Origin: Chryseobacterium oleae
GTDB lineage: Bacteria; Bacteroidota; Bacteroidia; Flavobacteriales; Weeksellaceae
Length of the DNA stretch: 64,000 bases
Assembly (NCBI RefSeq): GCF_900115055.1
Contig: NZ_FOVD01000008.1
Span: 124,001-188,000, forward strand
Reading direction: 5' to 3'
The position numbers and the translations under genes are program-made. This document shows positions 8,776-18,748 of this stretch, piece after piece. The notes beneath the pieces were generated by a model. It saw only the letters and a list, made by a program, of their open reading frames with translations. It was not told the DNA's origin and made no database searches. The first letter of the stretch is position 1. Each line of letters begins with the position of its first letter.

Positions 8776-11700
8776 ATGTCTGATTTAATAGGAAAAGTAG
8801 CCACATCACCCGCCCCGCGAAGAGGCTTCGGTGAATTGTTTGGAGAAGCCAAAAACAAACTGGATCATTTGCAGAAAGATATGGCCAGTATTCTTCCTGC
8901 CATGCCCGGGATGCCTGTAGGAAAGTACTTTGATCTCGCGATCGGGATAGATTTCCACGAAACCATTTTTCCGCCAATGCCTTTGTTGCCGGTACCGCAT
9001 ATCGGGATGGTTTTCGATATCATGAGTGCCATCATGAATGCCATTTCAAGCATTTTGCCCGAACCTCCGGCTCCTCCCGCAGATGGTTCTGAACCACCAA
9101 CAAGCTTAGCTTCCGTTTGTACAGCTATCGTCAATGGAATGAAGCCATCCGTTCAGGTTCACGGGCAGTGGGTCGCCAATGCAGGTACGGGAATTCAGCA
9201 TTTACCCGGGATCTTTTTACATATCCCGTTTCCGATCGTAAAACCTATTGCAAGCTCAGAAATGTTTTTGGGAAGCAGCACCGTTCTAGCAGATGGCGGA
9301 CCGTGCAGCACCCAGTTTCACCTTGCTTTATCATGTAACCTGATCGGGATTCCGGCACCGTTCCGTATTACAAAACCAAAACCAAAGGTGGCTTTAATGG
9401 CACCTACTTCCATGCTGCTGATCATCACTTCAGCCGGAAAGCCTGTTTTAGCAGGTGGTCCGCCTACTATTGACCTTTTCCAGCTGGCCATGAGTCTCGG
9501 TTTAAAAGGAATGGGGAAATTATGGAAAAAAGCAGGCAACAAATTACAGGATTTCATTCACAGAGTTCAGCCTAATAAACCTAAGCTGGCTAAAGTATTA
9601 CAGCCGGTAAAATGCCGCCTGTTCGGTGAACCTGTAGATGCCGCTACCGGAAGAGTATATTCCACCAACACCGATATTGAGTTGCCGGGACCTATTCCAT
9701 TTGTATGGCAGCGTACTTACTACAGCGATGCTGAGGTAAACGGACCTTTGGGCTTTAACTGGCATCACAGCTACAATATGGGGCTTTTTGACTTGCAGAA
9801 TGATTATGCTTCAGTACGTTTGTCAGACGGACGGGAAACCGTAGTTCCGTTGCTCGATTTAGGCGAAAAATATTTTAACAGAAAAGAACAGCTCACCTTT
9901 AGCAAAGATGAAAAAGGATATGTATTAACAGATTCCAATAAATTACAGTACAGATTCAACGGAGCGCTGAATCAGGAAGGCTACCGAATGCTTTCTTCAA
10001 TAGCCACCGCAGATGGATTTGAAATAAGTTTTGATTATCATTCCAACGGATGTTTAAAGAAGATAACAGACAGCACAGGCAAAATCATAAAGGTAGAAAC
10101 CGATTCTGATCACCGCATTACCCGTCTGTATACCATTGCTGAAAACCGGGAGATCACCTATATCCAGTACAGTTATGACGATCTGGGAAATATGGTGCAC
10201 AATAAAGACGTGATTGGTGCAGAAAAGTATTTCCGTTATCAGGGGCATTTATTGGTTCAGCTGACCAATCAGACCGGACAGAATTTTTACTGGGAATACG
10301 AAGGAGCAGGTGATGATGCCAAATGTGTCCATACCTGGGGCGATGGCGGCGTACTGGAATATTTTACAGAGTATCATCCGGGACAGACCATTACCAAAAA
10401 CAGTTTAGGTTTTACATCAGAATACTTTTATGATGAGAGTAAACTGATCTATAAAATAATAGACGAAAACGGGGGCGTTACTCATCAGAAATACAATCAG
10501 TATCAGGAGCTTGAATTAATAATCAATGCGGAAGGTTTTACCCAGAAATATCTGTACACTGAAAATGGTTTACTGAAAACAATTGAAAACGAAAATAACG
10601 GGCAGAGTCAGTTTCAATATGATGATGCTTTTAATTTAGTTAAAATAACAAGTCCCGGAGGTGCAGAAATAGAATGGACCTATGACGAATTGAACCGGAT
10701 TGTTCAAAAGAAGCTTCCTTCCGGGGAAAAGCTGCATTATCAGTATAAAGATATGCACCTTAGAAAAATAACGGATGACAAAAACCGTGCGGTTCATTTT
10801 TTCTATGACGAGTCGCATCAGCTGGTGCAGATGATTTATCCCAATGAAACTTACAGCAAATGGGATTATGATGAACTGGGAAATGTAATAAGCGAGCGTG
10901 ACCCAAGGGGAAATTTAACGTTCTTTAAATATGATGATGCCGGAAACGTGATCTACTTAAAAGAACCTGACGGAAACGAACATTACTTCGAATATGACAC
11001 CTCATACAATATCATTCATGCGAAGGATGACTTACATGATGTACGGTTCAGATACGGCAGTTTAGGAATTTTACTGAGCCGGACACAGAACAATCGTACA
11101 GTAAAATTCGGATATGATACGGAATTGCAGCTGAAAAGCATCAGCAATGAAAAAGGTGAAGTATATCGCTTTGCGCTGGACGGAGTAGGTGATGTGATCA
11201 GTGAGTGGGGATTTGACGGATTGCACCGCCAGTACGAACGGGATGCAATAGGCAGAGTGAAAAAAGTAGTCCGCCCTGACAACCGCTGGACAGAATATGA
11301 CTATGACGGCATTAGAAATATCATTGCCGAACAACATAGTGACCTTTCATTTACTGGCTACAGCTACAATAAAGACGGATTTTTAATCGGTGGACTCAAT
11401 CAGGATATCAGTATAAAAATACAGCGTGGAAAAGATGGCCGTATCATTAAAGAACAGCAAGGCCAACATTGGGTTAGTAAAACAGTTGACAGGCAAAATG
11501 ATTCCTTATTGACAGAAAGTTCATTGGGAGCCAGTATTACCAGTCAATATAATCATTTTGGACAGCTAGATACAATAGAAAGCGGAAGCTGGAAAGGTCA
11601 ATGGCAATATGATGTCACAGGATTGGAAATACAGCGCGATCTTACTGGTGGTATCAGCCAGATTACTGAGCATGATCAGCAAGGGCGGGTCATTCGTCGA

Positions 11701-13116
11701 AGCATCAACAGTCATAATATTGAAAAAAGCCGAACAAGGTATACGTGGGGAACTGCGAATCGTTTACTGAAAACAGTCAACGAAATTACAGGAACCAACG
11801 CCAGTTTCAATTATGACTCCTGGGATAATCTGGTAAGTGGTACCTATCAAAGTGGTAAGGAGACGGATACGATTTATAAAGCTCCGGATGCTATTGGTAA
11901 CCTCTTTGAAACCCCTAATCAAACTGACCGAAGTTATGGACCGGGAGGAAAACTGCTGAACGATATACGGTATAATTATTACTACGATGCAGAAGGAAAC
12001 CTGATTTTTAAAGAATTCAGAAAAAGTACGCAACGGGCAGCTATTTCCTCTTCCACAGTAGAGCATAAATACGGAATCAGCCTGATGGGAAGTGGCGTCG
12101 GCTGGCAGTATGAATGGAAAGGAAACGGAATGCTTGCTAAAGTGATATTGCCACAGGGAGGAGAAGTCAGTTTTGCATATGATCCTCTGGGACGGCGTAT
12201 TGCCAAACAGTATAAAAATAAAGTGACCCGCTGGGTATGGGATGAAGATGTCCCTTTACATGAATGGCAGTATGACGGAGAATTCCCACCAAAGCTGAGT
12301 ATTGATCAAGAAAATAATGTAGAGGAAGCTTCTGAATCTGCAGAAAATGTAATAACTTGGCTCTATCAGGAGGGAAGCTTTGTGCCTTGTGGAAAAATTG
12401 TTGGAGAAGAAGAGTTTAGCGTCATCAGCGATTATTTGGGAACACCAACGCATGCTTATGATCATGAAGGTATTCTTGTCTGGGAAAGGGAATTGGATGT
12501 ATATGGTTCTCTGCGAAAAGGGGATAATGAATTTGTTCCGTTTTTGTATCAGGGACAGTATGTGGATGTAGAAACAGGGTTGGTTTATAACCGTTTTCGG
12601 TATTATGATAATACGAGTGGTAATTATATAAGCCAAGATCCCATTAGGTTAGCTGGCGACATTCTTAATCTTTATAATTATGTTAGTGATAGCAATATCT
12701 GGGTTGATAATTTAGGTTTACATTTTGGTTCAGGTAAAGGGCAACACTCAGCAAAGTTTTTCTTATATGATGAAAATGGCAAGCTTATCGATAAAGGTTC
12801 CATGAAAAGTGGGGGAATGACTGTAGAAGAGAGAGCATTAGGTTTTCCCAAATCCTCTCTTGCAACTCATACTGAAGCAAGAATTACTAAAAACATTCCA
12901 TTATCTAAAGGACAACGTTTAGATATAATTGGGCAATATCCTCCTTGCTGTTCGTGCAAAGGAAAAATGCGTTCTGCTACAAATGGTACAGGCGGGATTG
13001 TTTCTTATACTTGGATGGATGACAATGGTAAAATGCAGATAGTTCAATGGCAAAAGAATAAGAAAGTAGTAGATAGTACAAGTAAAAATAAAAAATTACA
13101 TCCAAAACATCATTAA
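8776..13116 (+). CDS. PAAR-Rhs polymorphic toxin with C-terminal nucleic-acid-deaminase-like domain
   Basis: A 1446-residue T6SS effector. Residues ~40-200 form a PAAR-like spike tip with hydrophobic segments and the Bacteroidetes motif SSTVLADGGPCSTQFH. A DUF6531 module (from about 282) begins CRLFGEPVDAATGRVYS. The long YD/RHS shell (about 330-1290) is full of YDELGNV/YDxxG repeats and ends with the conserved core RFRYYDNTSGNYISQDPIRL. The variable tail (about 1316-1446, from base 12721) carries HTE at 1365-1367 and PPCCSC with Cys1391 and Cys1394. This H-x-E plus C-x-x-C arrangement is that of the zinc cytidine-deaminase superfamily, with His1365/Cys1391/Cys1394 as zinc ligands and Glu1367 as proton shuttle. 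From memory it most resembles Pput_2613-type toxin deaminases; the subfamily and the target (DNA, RNA or nucleotide) are not established. The tail is visibly more AT-rich than the shell, as expected of an exchanged toxin tip. Confidence 0.88.
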   Translation: MSDLIGKVATSPAPRRGFGELFGEAKNKLDHLQKDMASILPAMPGMPVGKYFDLAIGIDFHETIFPPMPLLPVPHIGMVFDIMSAIMNAISSILPEPPAPPADGSEPPTSLASVCTAIVNGMKPSVQVHGQWVANAGTGIQHLPGIFLHIPFPIVKPIASSEMFLGSSTVLADGGPCSTQFHLALSCNLIGIPAPFRITKPKPKVALMAPTSMLLIITSAGKPVLAGGPPTIDLFQLAMSLGLKGMGKLWKKAGNKLQDFIHRVQPNKPKLAKVLQPVKCRLFGEPVDAATGRVYSTNTDIELPGPIPFVWQRTYYSDAEVNGPLGFNWHHSYNMGLFDLQNDYASVRLSDGRETVVPLLDLGEKYFNRKEQLTFSKDEKGYVLTDSNKLQYRFNGALNQEGYRMLSSIATADGFEISFDYHSNGCLKKITDSTGKIIKVETDSDHRITRLYTIAENREITYIQYSYDDLGNMVHNKDVIGAEKYFRYQGHLLVQLTNQTGQNFYWEYEGAGDDAKCVHTWGDGGVLEYFTEYHPGQTITKNSLGFTSEYFYDESKLIYKIIDENGGVTHQKYNQYQELELIINAEGFTQKYLYTENGLLKTIENENNGQSQFQYDDAFNLVKITSPGGAEIEWTYDELNRIVQKKLPSGEKLHYQYKDMHLRKITDDKNRAVHFFYDESHQLVQMIYPNETYSKWDYDELGNVISERDPRGNLTFFKYDDAGNVIYLKEPDGNEHYFEYDTSYNIIHAKDDLHDVRFRYGSLGILLSRTQNNRTVKFGYDTELQLKSISNEKGEVYRFALDGVGDVISEWGFDGLHRQYERDAIGRVKKVVRPDNRWTEYDYDGIRNIIAEQHSDLSFTGYSYNKDGFLIGGLNQDISIKIQRGKDGRIIKEQQGQHWVSKTVDRQNDSLLTESSLGASITSQYNHFGQLDTIESGSWKGQWQYDVTGLEIQRDLTGGISQITEHDQQGRVIRRSINSHNIEKSRTRYTWGTANRLLKTVNEITGTNASFNYDSWDNLVSGTYQSGKETDTIYKAPDAIGNLFETPNQTDRSYGPGGKLLNDIRYNYYYDAEGNLIFKEFRKSTQRAAISSSTVEHKYGISLMGSGVGWQYEWKGNGMLAKVILPQGGEVSFAYDPLGRRIAKQYKNKVTRWVWDEDVPLHEWQYDGEFPPKLSIDQENNVEEASESAENVITWLYQEGSFVPCGKIVGEEEFSVISDYLGTPTHAYDHEGILVWERELDVYGSLRKGDNEFVPFLYQGQYVDVETGLVYNRFRYYDNTSGNYISQDPIRLAGDILNLYNYVSDSNIWVDNLGLHFGSGKGQHSAKFFLYDENGKLIDKGSMKSGGMTVEERALGFPKSSLATHTEARITKNIPLSKGQRLDIIGQYPPCCSCKGKMRSATNGTGGIVSYTWMDDNGKMQIVQWQKNKKVVDSTSKNKKLHPKHH

Positions 13117-13119
13117 AAT

Positions 13120-13482
13120 ATGTACAAAGTAGAAATTAAAGCAAAATTTGCGCACGCATCAATTGAAAAAAAAGACAATTATTATTTAGTGGGTCTTGCT
13201 GAAGATGAATTTGATTATGAAAAATATATAATTTTCCAAAAGCCGTATAAATTAGGTAAAAATGATGATCCAAATGCAAAAATTAATGGTATATATGTTG
13301 AATGTAACGGTGATTCATGCTTTAATTGTTGTAGCGAAATAAGTATTGATAATAAAAAACTAAGACTTATCATTCAGGATAGCGAGATACTAATAGATAT
13401 TGAAGAAGTAAATTTACCTGAAAATTTTATTTCTTACTTAAGGGAAATATTTGGTGATTTATTACAAATAAATTGGAAATAA
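13120..13482 (+). CDS. Putative immunity protein for the Rhs deaminase toxin (Imm10-like)
   Basis: A 120-residue acidic cytosolic protein that starts 3 bp after the Rhs stop codon, which is the standard place for a cognate immunity gene. The pattern NYYLVGLAEDEFDYEKYIIFQKP...INGIYVECNG resembles the Imm10 immunity family as I remember it, where D-x-F-x-x-x-x-Y-x-x-x-Q-R and Y-x-E are conserved. I could not verify this by search. Like the toxin tail it is distinctly AT-rich with many AAA/AAT codons. A CDNGS-like cluster with three cysteines (GDSCFNCC) is present. The same frame continues open for 65 codons after the stop, described as a separate remnant. Confidence 0.75.
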   Translation: MYKVEIKAKFAHASIEKKDNYYLVGLAEDEFDYEKYIIFQKPYKLGKNDDPNAKINGIYVECNGDSCFNCCSEISIDNKKLRLIIQDSEILIDIEEVNLPENFISYLREIFGDLLQINWK

Positions 13483-13680
13483 ATTATACTCCTCAGCGGC
13501 CCTTCAAAATTTGCAATCCCTAAGCGACTTCAAAGGCGTAATCCGGAAATATGTGCCAGATTAGAATTCGATTCCGAAGTTGAAATGTGTGGTGTATCAA
13601 CAGTTTCTAAAGAAGTATTTTGTTCAGTGTTGAGATGTCTGCAAGATATTTTTAGGAAAATAGATATAAGTCAAAATTAG
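13483..13680 (+). pseudogene. In-frame remnant, probably the 3' end of a displaced immunity gene
   Basis: Directly after the TAA of the immunity gene the same frame reads 65 more codons to a TAG, without a start codon at its beginning. The translation looks like real protein: IILLSGPSKFAIPKRLQRRN, then PEICARLEFDSEVEMCGVST and VSKEVFCSVLRCLQDIFRKI. It is less AT-rich than the preceding gene. The simplest reading is the tail of an older immunity gene left after a new toxin tip and immunity gene recombined in upstream, as is common in Rhs loci. The protein family is not recognised. An alternative is that the stop is a nonsense mutation and the immunity protein was originally longer. Confidence 0.5.
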
Positions 13681-13745
13681 ATACTTAATCTGTAGATAAA
13701 AGATTTGTTTAGCTTATAATGATAACAAGGGAGCGTTAAAAGAGC

Positions 13746-13783
13746 AAGCTGTGCAAAGTCCGACTCTGCACAGCTTATTTTTT
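13746..13783 (+). terminator. Rho-independent terminator of the vgrG-Rhs operon
   Basis: Perfect 10-bp stem AAGCTGTGCA (13746-13755) with TGCACAGCTT (13767-13776), followed by ATTTTTT. It ends the T6SS effector operon. Confidence 0.85.
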
Positions 13784-13827
13784 ACTAAAAAGATTATCTT
13801 TACCAGATTCCAATGAATCAATACATA

Positions 13828-14808
13828 ATGAAACGATTTTACTTTCTGATCACCGGTTTTCTGATGTTTACAGGGATTAATACCAATGCGCAGTCTGACA
13901 GCGTAAAAAACTATATAGTCAGTGCACTTGATCTGATGAAGGCCAAATCGGTCAACAAACACAGGATCAACTGGGACTCTCTTTATACGGATTCTCGCAA
14001 AAAAGCAGAACATCTTCAAACGGTTAAAGAGACTTATCCGCTGATTAAAAATATACTCGGTGCTCTGAAAGATGCCCATTCCAATTTTTTTCCGCCGGAA
14101 ATGGTTAAAGCCTATACATTGGGTTACAGAGCTACAGGACAGGAATTCCCTGCTATTGAAACAAAAATCACGGAAAACCAGATTGCTTATATCAAACTTC
14201 CCGGGATTGCCTGTTATCATTTTGCAGAATGGGATGAATTTGTCAACACTTTTTATAAAAAAATCGAAGAGCTGAATGCACAAAACCCCAAAGGTTGGAT
14301 TCTGGATCTCAGAGACAATGGAGGAGGCATGTTTTATCCCATGTTCGCTGCTCTGTCACCGATGCTGGACAAGAAAAACGTAATTGGAACCGTAGATGCA
14401 GAAGGTAAATATGCGTTCTTTGACTACGACAGCAAAGGAAACCTGTATGAAGGGAAGCAACTTGCCCATCATTTTAACATCAAAAAAATTCCTCAGCGCA
14501 TTACAAAACCAATTGTGGTAATGGTCAACAAAAAAACATCAAGCTCTGGCGAATTCTGCACGGTTGCATTTGCCGGACAAAAGAATACAACAGTTATCGG
14601 CCAGAATACAATGGGACTAACCTCCGGAAATCAGGAATATAAGCTTTCTGACGGAGCGTTTCTTATTTTAACAACAGGAAATATCGTAGACCGTAATAAA
14701 AAAGAATATGCCAAAGTAGGAGAGGGATTTACTCCAAATATACTGCTGGAAGACCTTTCAGATGATGGATATATGATCACGGCATCTGAGATATTCTTAA
14801 AAAAGTAA
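13828..14808 (+). CDS. Secreted S41-family (C-terminal processing-like) peptidase
   Basis: A 326-residue protein with a signal peptide ending TNAQ (about residue 21). The S41 core has GWILDLRDNGGGMFYPM (about 150-170) and the catalytic TSSSGE motif with the nucleophile Ser239. A general-base Lys is not obvious at the usual place. There is no evident PDZ domain, so it is a short tricorn-like or retinoid-binding-like S41 protein. The start at 13828 is preferred over 13813 because it gives a compact signal peptide (MKRFYFLITGFLMF). It is probably periplasmic or on the surface. Its substrate is unknown. It converges on the Tet(X)-like gene, with a shared hairpin between. Confidence 0.82.
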   Translation: MKRFYFLITGFLMFTGINTNAQSDSVKNYIVSALDLMKAKSVNKHRINWDSLYTDSRKKAEHLQTVKETYPLIKNILGALKDAHSNFFPPEMVKAYTLGYRATGQEFPAIETKITENQIAYIKLPGIACYHFAEWDEFVNTFYKKIEELNAQNPKGWILDLRDNGGGMFYPMFAALSPMLDKKNVIGTVDAEGKYAFFDYDSKGNLYEGKQLAHHFNIKKIPQRITKPIVVMVNKKTSSSGEFCTVAFAGQKNTTVIGQNTMGLTSGNQEYKLSDGAFLILTTGNIVDRNKKEYAKVGEGFTPNILLEDLSDDGYMITASEIFLKK

Positions 14809-14825
14809 TCTTTAAATTTTTATAG

Positions 14826-14866
14826 AGCGTCTTGGCGCGAAGTCGAAGACTTCGCGCCAAGACGCT
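14826..14866. terminator. Perfect 19-bp hairpin between convergent genes (bidirectional terminator)
   Basis: Arms AGCGTCTTGGCGCGAAGTC (14826-14844) and its exact reverse complement (14848-14866) enclose GAA. It is GC-rich in an AT-rich context and flanked by A/T tracts on both sides. It lies between the S41 peptidase and the convergent monooxygenase gene, so it can end both transcripts. Its length and perfection are unusual for a simple terminator here. Confidence 0.75.
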
Positions 14867-14884
14867 TACCTTTTTATAATTTCT

Positions 14885-16030
<1,146 letters not shown>

Positions 16031-16110
16031 TTAATATCAATACAAAATTGAAGGTCATTTTAGAAATAAAATAATTACATTAGACTTAAAAATAGCTGTA
16101 AAAGACTTTT

Positions 16111-17073
16111 ATGGAAAATAAGGATCAAACCATCCCGGTCATTCTTCAAAAGTTGGCTCATGTACTGGGAACAAAATTAAAGAACAGAAGATTAGAAATC
16201 CCTTCCGGATTAGGAAGTGGGTATTGTACCGGATTTGTTTTCAATACACACATCAGGATGCTGATCAGTAATTATGAGCTGAATGATGACGTGGTGTTGG
16301 AGAATCCGGAGCGGGATGCAGCCAGAAAAGTGATATTTTTTAAGTTTCAGAATATTTTCCCGAAAGCAGAATCATGGTCTGTTGAAAAACATCCGGGAGG
16401 AATGCCGTCCGTTTTAATTGCAACCAGCCGCATTAATACGGATGAAATTATTTCCATCCATTCCAATACATCTACCATTAATATTGAAGTAGAGGCAGAT
16501 TATCTGAGCCAATTGTTGAGCACACCACACCAATCACCGGTTTTACAAAGTCTTCTGCAAAATACGCAACCTTACCTTTTTGAGCAGCTCATTTATCCTT
16601 CTTTGCAGAAAGTGGTAGATGAGATTATTTCAGAATCAGTTGGGGAAACTTTTGAACTGTTTTTTATGAGAATTAAAGCAGAGGAAATGATCTGCAGGCT
16701 ACTGATGGAACTGGAAAAGCGAAACGAAAAACGCATCTATGCCCTAAACAGTCATGATATAGAAATTCTTTACAAAATAAGGGATCAAGTCCTTCAAAAC
16801 CTCGACATTCCTCCTGTTATCGGAAAACTGTCAGCAGAGGCAGGAATGAGCCCTACAAAATTGAAACGGCTATTTAAACAGATCTTTGGTGACAGTATTT
16901 TCAGCTATTATCAGGGATTCAGGATGAAAGAAGCTATTGTTCTGCTGAAAGAGAAAAAATATTCCGTTTCAGAAGTCGGCTATAAACTAGGTTTTACCAA
17001 CCTGAGCCATTTTTCAAAAATCTTCAAAGAACATATGGGAATGAACCCGAAACAGTATGCGATGATGCAATGA
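16111..17073 (+). CDS. AraC-family transcriptional regulator
   Basis: A 320-residue protein. The C-terminal ~100 residues form the double helix-turn-helix of AraC/XylS regulators: IGKLSAEAGMSPTKLKRLFKQIFGDSIFSYYQGFRM, then YSVSEVGYKLGFTNLSHFSKIFKEHMGMNPKQY. The N-terminal ~200 residues are a ligand-sensing region typical of flavobacterial AraC proteins, not recognised in detail. It is transcribed divergently from the Tet(X)-like gene with a 95-bp intergenic region, which suggests control of that gene, possibly in response to a substrate-like compound. It ends immediately next to the convergent gene (no spacing). Confidence 0.88.
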   Translation: MENKDQTIPVILQKLAHVLGTKLKNRRLEIPSGLGSGYCTGFVFNTHIRMLISNYELNDDVVLENPERDAARKVIFFKFQNIFPKAESWSVEKHPGGMPSVLIATSRINTDEIISIHSNTSTINIEVEADYLSQLLSTPHQSPVLQSLLQNTQPYLFEQLIYPSLQKVVDEIISESVGETFELFFMRIKAEEMICRLLMELEKRNEKRIYALNSHDIEILYKIRDQVLQNLDIPPVIGKLSAEAGMSPTKLKRLFKQIFGDSIFSYYQGFRMKEAIVLLKEKKYSVSEVGYKLGFTNLSHFSKIFKEHMGMNPKQYAMMQ

Positions 17074-18435
17074 TTATTTCAATGATTGGTAAAAATGGGT
17101 TGTGGTCATATGACGGGTTATATTTTTTACAAATTCGTCCTTTCCATAGAAAAAGCTTGTCTTATTTCTGAAAGTAAATGAATAATAATTATTCTTTAAG
17201 TTCTTAATGGTGAGGAGAGACTGATCTATGTCTTTTTTCAACTGATCTCTATCGGCTGTATCGGTTGCGATATAGTTATTAAACTGTTTTTCTTCTGTAT
17301 CTGATATATTACCACAGGAATAGATCGCTCCCAATAACGAAGCATAGGCATCATTCATTTTATTCAATTGTCTGTATGACTTTGAGATAGATAAAAGGGA
17401 GTTTTCCACATCCCTGCAAACCCGGGAATCACTTGAATTTGGAAAATCAAAAACCGCTTTTCTGTAATATTCAATGGCTTTATTGTAATCCTGTTTGAAA
17501 AAATAATAGTCCCCTAACGTATGAGCAGAAAAGTGTTTAAGGCCATAGATATCAATATTCTCAGCACCGTCTTCCAGCAATTCTTTGGGGAATTTAAGTT
17601 TTAAGAGATAGTTGAACATACCAATATGGTTGATCAAACTGTCCCGCTTAATTCGTTGTTCATAGCTTTCAGTATTCTTTAAAAATTCTTTATCCTTACT
17701 GAAGGGAGTGCTTTCTCTGAGACGTTTGATGTATGAATAAATTCCGTGGTCATCAGAATAATGGGCGTACGGATACTTTTCTAGTAAAGTGGTAAGCTCG
17801 TCTTCTTTCTCCTGTCTGATTTTTTCCACTACTTTTTTTCCTGAAATCTCTTCGTCAGCTAAACTTAATTTAAAAGCATAGATAATAATACCCTCGCTTC
17901 CAAAGCTAATGGCGTACATCCAGTCATCATTCCCACGAACAAACGAAACATCGGCTGGACTCACTACCTTATACTCGTTTGGCAGTTCAGTATAAGTACT
18001 TTCAGCTTTTGGGTGATCTGTCAGCAATGATTGAAAGATCTTTGATTTTCCTATGTCTCTCCGATTATTCAAAAAGGCATCTGCATATTCTTTCATCTCA
18101 TCACTGGGCATTTTGGTAATGCTTGACCGGAGAGCTGAAATATCTACTTTATCGTTATCATAAGTGTACACGGCAGGAAATAAATCCAGATGGCTGTTCC
18201 CATTATCTAAAAATACAGCAATACCCACTACATCTTTGGTAAGGTGTTTTGCATTTAATTTTTTAGCCGCTTTAAAATAGGTTACCAGATCCTTAAGGTA
18301 TTGATAGTTGGGACTTTTGCTGTAATTCTTTAAAGCAGTATCCAGTTGATGTTCATAATCTGAAAATGACTTTTGCTGAGCATCTGTCGTAATAAAACAG
18401 GTTAAAAGCATCAGTATGATGTATAATTGCTTCAT
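17074..18435 (-). CDS. Exported TPR-repeat protein of unknown function
   Basis: A 453-residue protein with an N-terminal signal peptide (MKQLYIILMLLTCFITTDAQ). The N-terminal half is unrecognised. Residues ~300-390 contain TPR units: AHTLGDYYFFKQDYNKAIEYYRKAVFDFPNS and LLSISKSYRQLNKMNDAYASLLGAIYS. Probably periplasmic. No enzymatic motif is seen. It converges head-on with the AraC gene, with stop codons adjacent, so transcripts from the two are likely to overlap. Confidence 0.7.
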   Translation of the reverse strand: MKQLYIILMLLTCFITTDAQQKSFSDYEHQLDTALKNYSKSPNYQYLKDLVTYFKAAKKLNAKHLTKDVVGIAVFLDNGNSHLDLFPAVYTYDNDKVDISALRSSITKMPSDEMKEYADAFLNNRRDIGKSKIFQSLLTDHPKAESTYTELPNEYKVVSPADVSFVRGNDDWMYAISFGSEGIIIYAFKLSLADEEISGKKVVEKIRQEKEDELTTLLEKYPYAHYSDDHGIYSYIKRLRESTPFSKDKEFLKNTESYEQRIKRDSLINHIGMFNYLLKLKFPKELLEDGAENIDIYGLKHFSAHTLGDYYFFKQDYNKAIEYYRKAVFDFPNSSDSRVCRDVENSLLSISKSYRQLNKMNDAYASLLGAIYSCGNISDTEEKQFNNYIATDTADRDQLKKDIDQSLLTIKNLKNNYYSFTFRNKTSFFYGKDEFVKNITRHMTTTHFYQSLK

Positions 18436-18748
18436 GGGGTTACATTTTTGTGATTTCTTATTTTTAAAGAAAGTATTTGGTATGCTGTGTTTTATCAGTA
18501 AACATAAGGATTAAAAATAAGCAAGATCATAAATAAAGACAAAAGATTTTAGCGGCATAAGTAATTATTCAACAGATGCTTAAAGTAAATGTCAGAATGT
18601 ACAGGAAAAAAGTACGCGCTGATGTAATGAATAAGGGATAAAGAATGTCATATAAGCAATATCCTTCTGATTAAAAAAAGTCGGATAAATTCGGCCTATA
18701 CGTAACAAAACTTAAGTATTTTTGACAAACTAAATTTCAAAAGAGAAA
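18436..18748. other. Divergent intergenic region
   Basis: No ORF. It carries the promoters of the leftward TPR gene and the rightward serine hydrolase gene. A TATTTTTG at 18717-18724 matches the -7 consensus TAnnTTTG for the hydrolase, but I see no TTG at the right distance upstream. No strong hairpin was seen. Confidence 0.4.

Noticed and set aside
13714-14283. 189-aa open frame on the minus strand opposite the S41 peptidase
   Set aside because: It overlaps the S41 gene and the operon terminator; its Phe/Ile/Arg-rich translation is antisense to a well-supported CDS.
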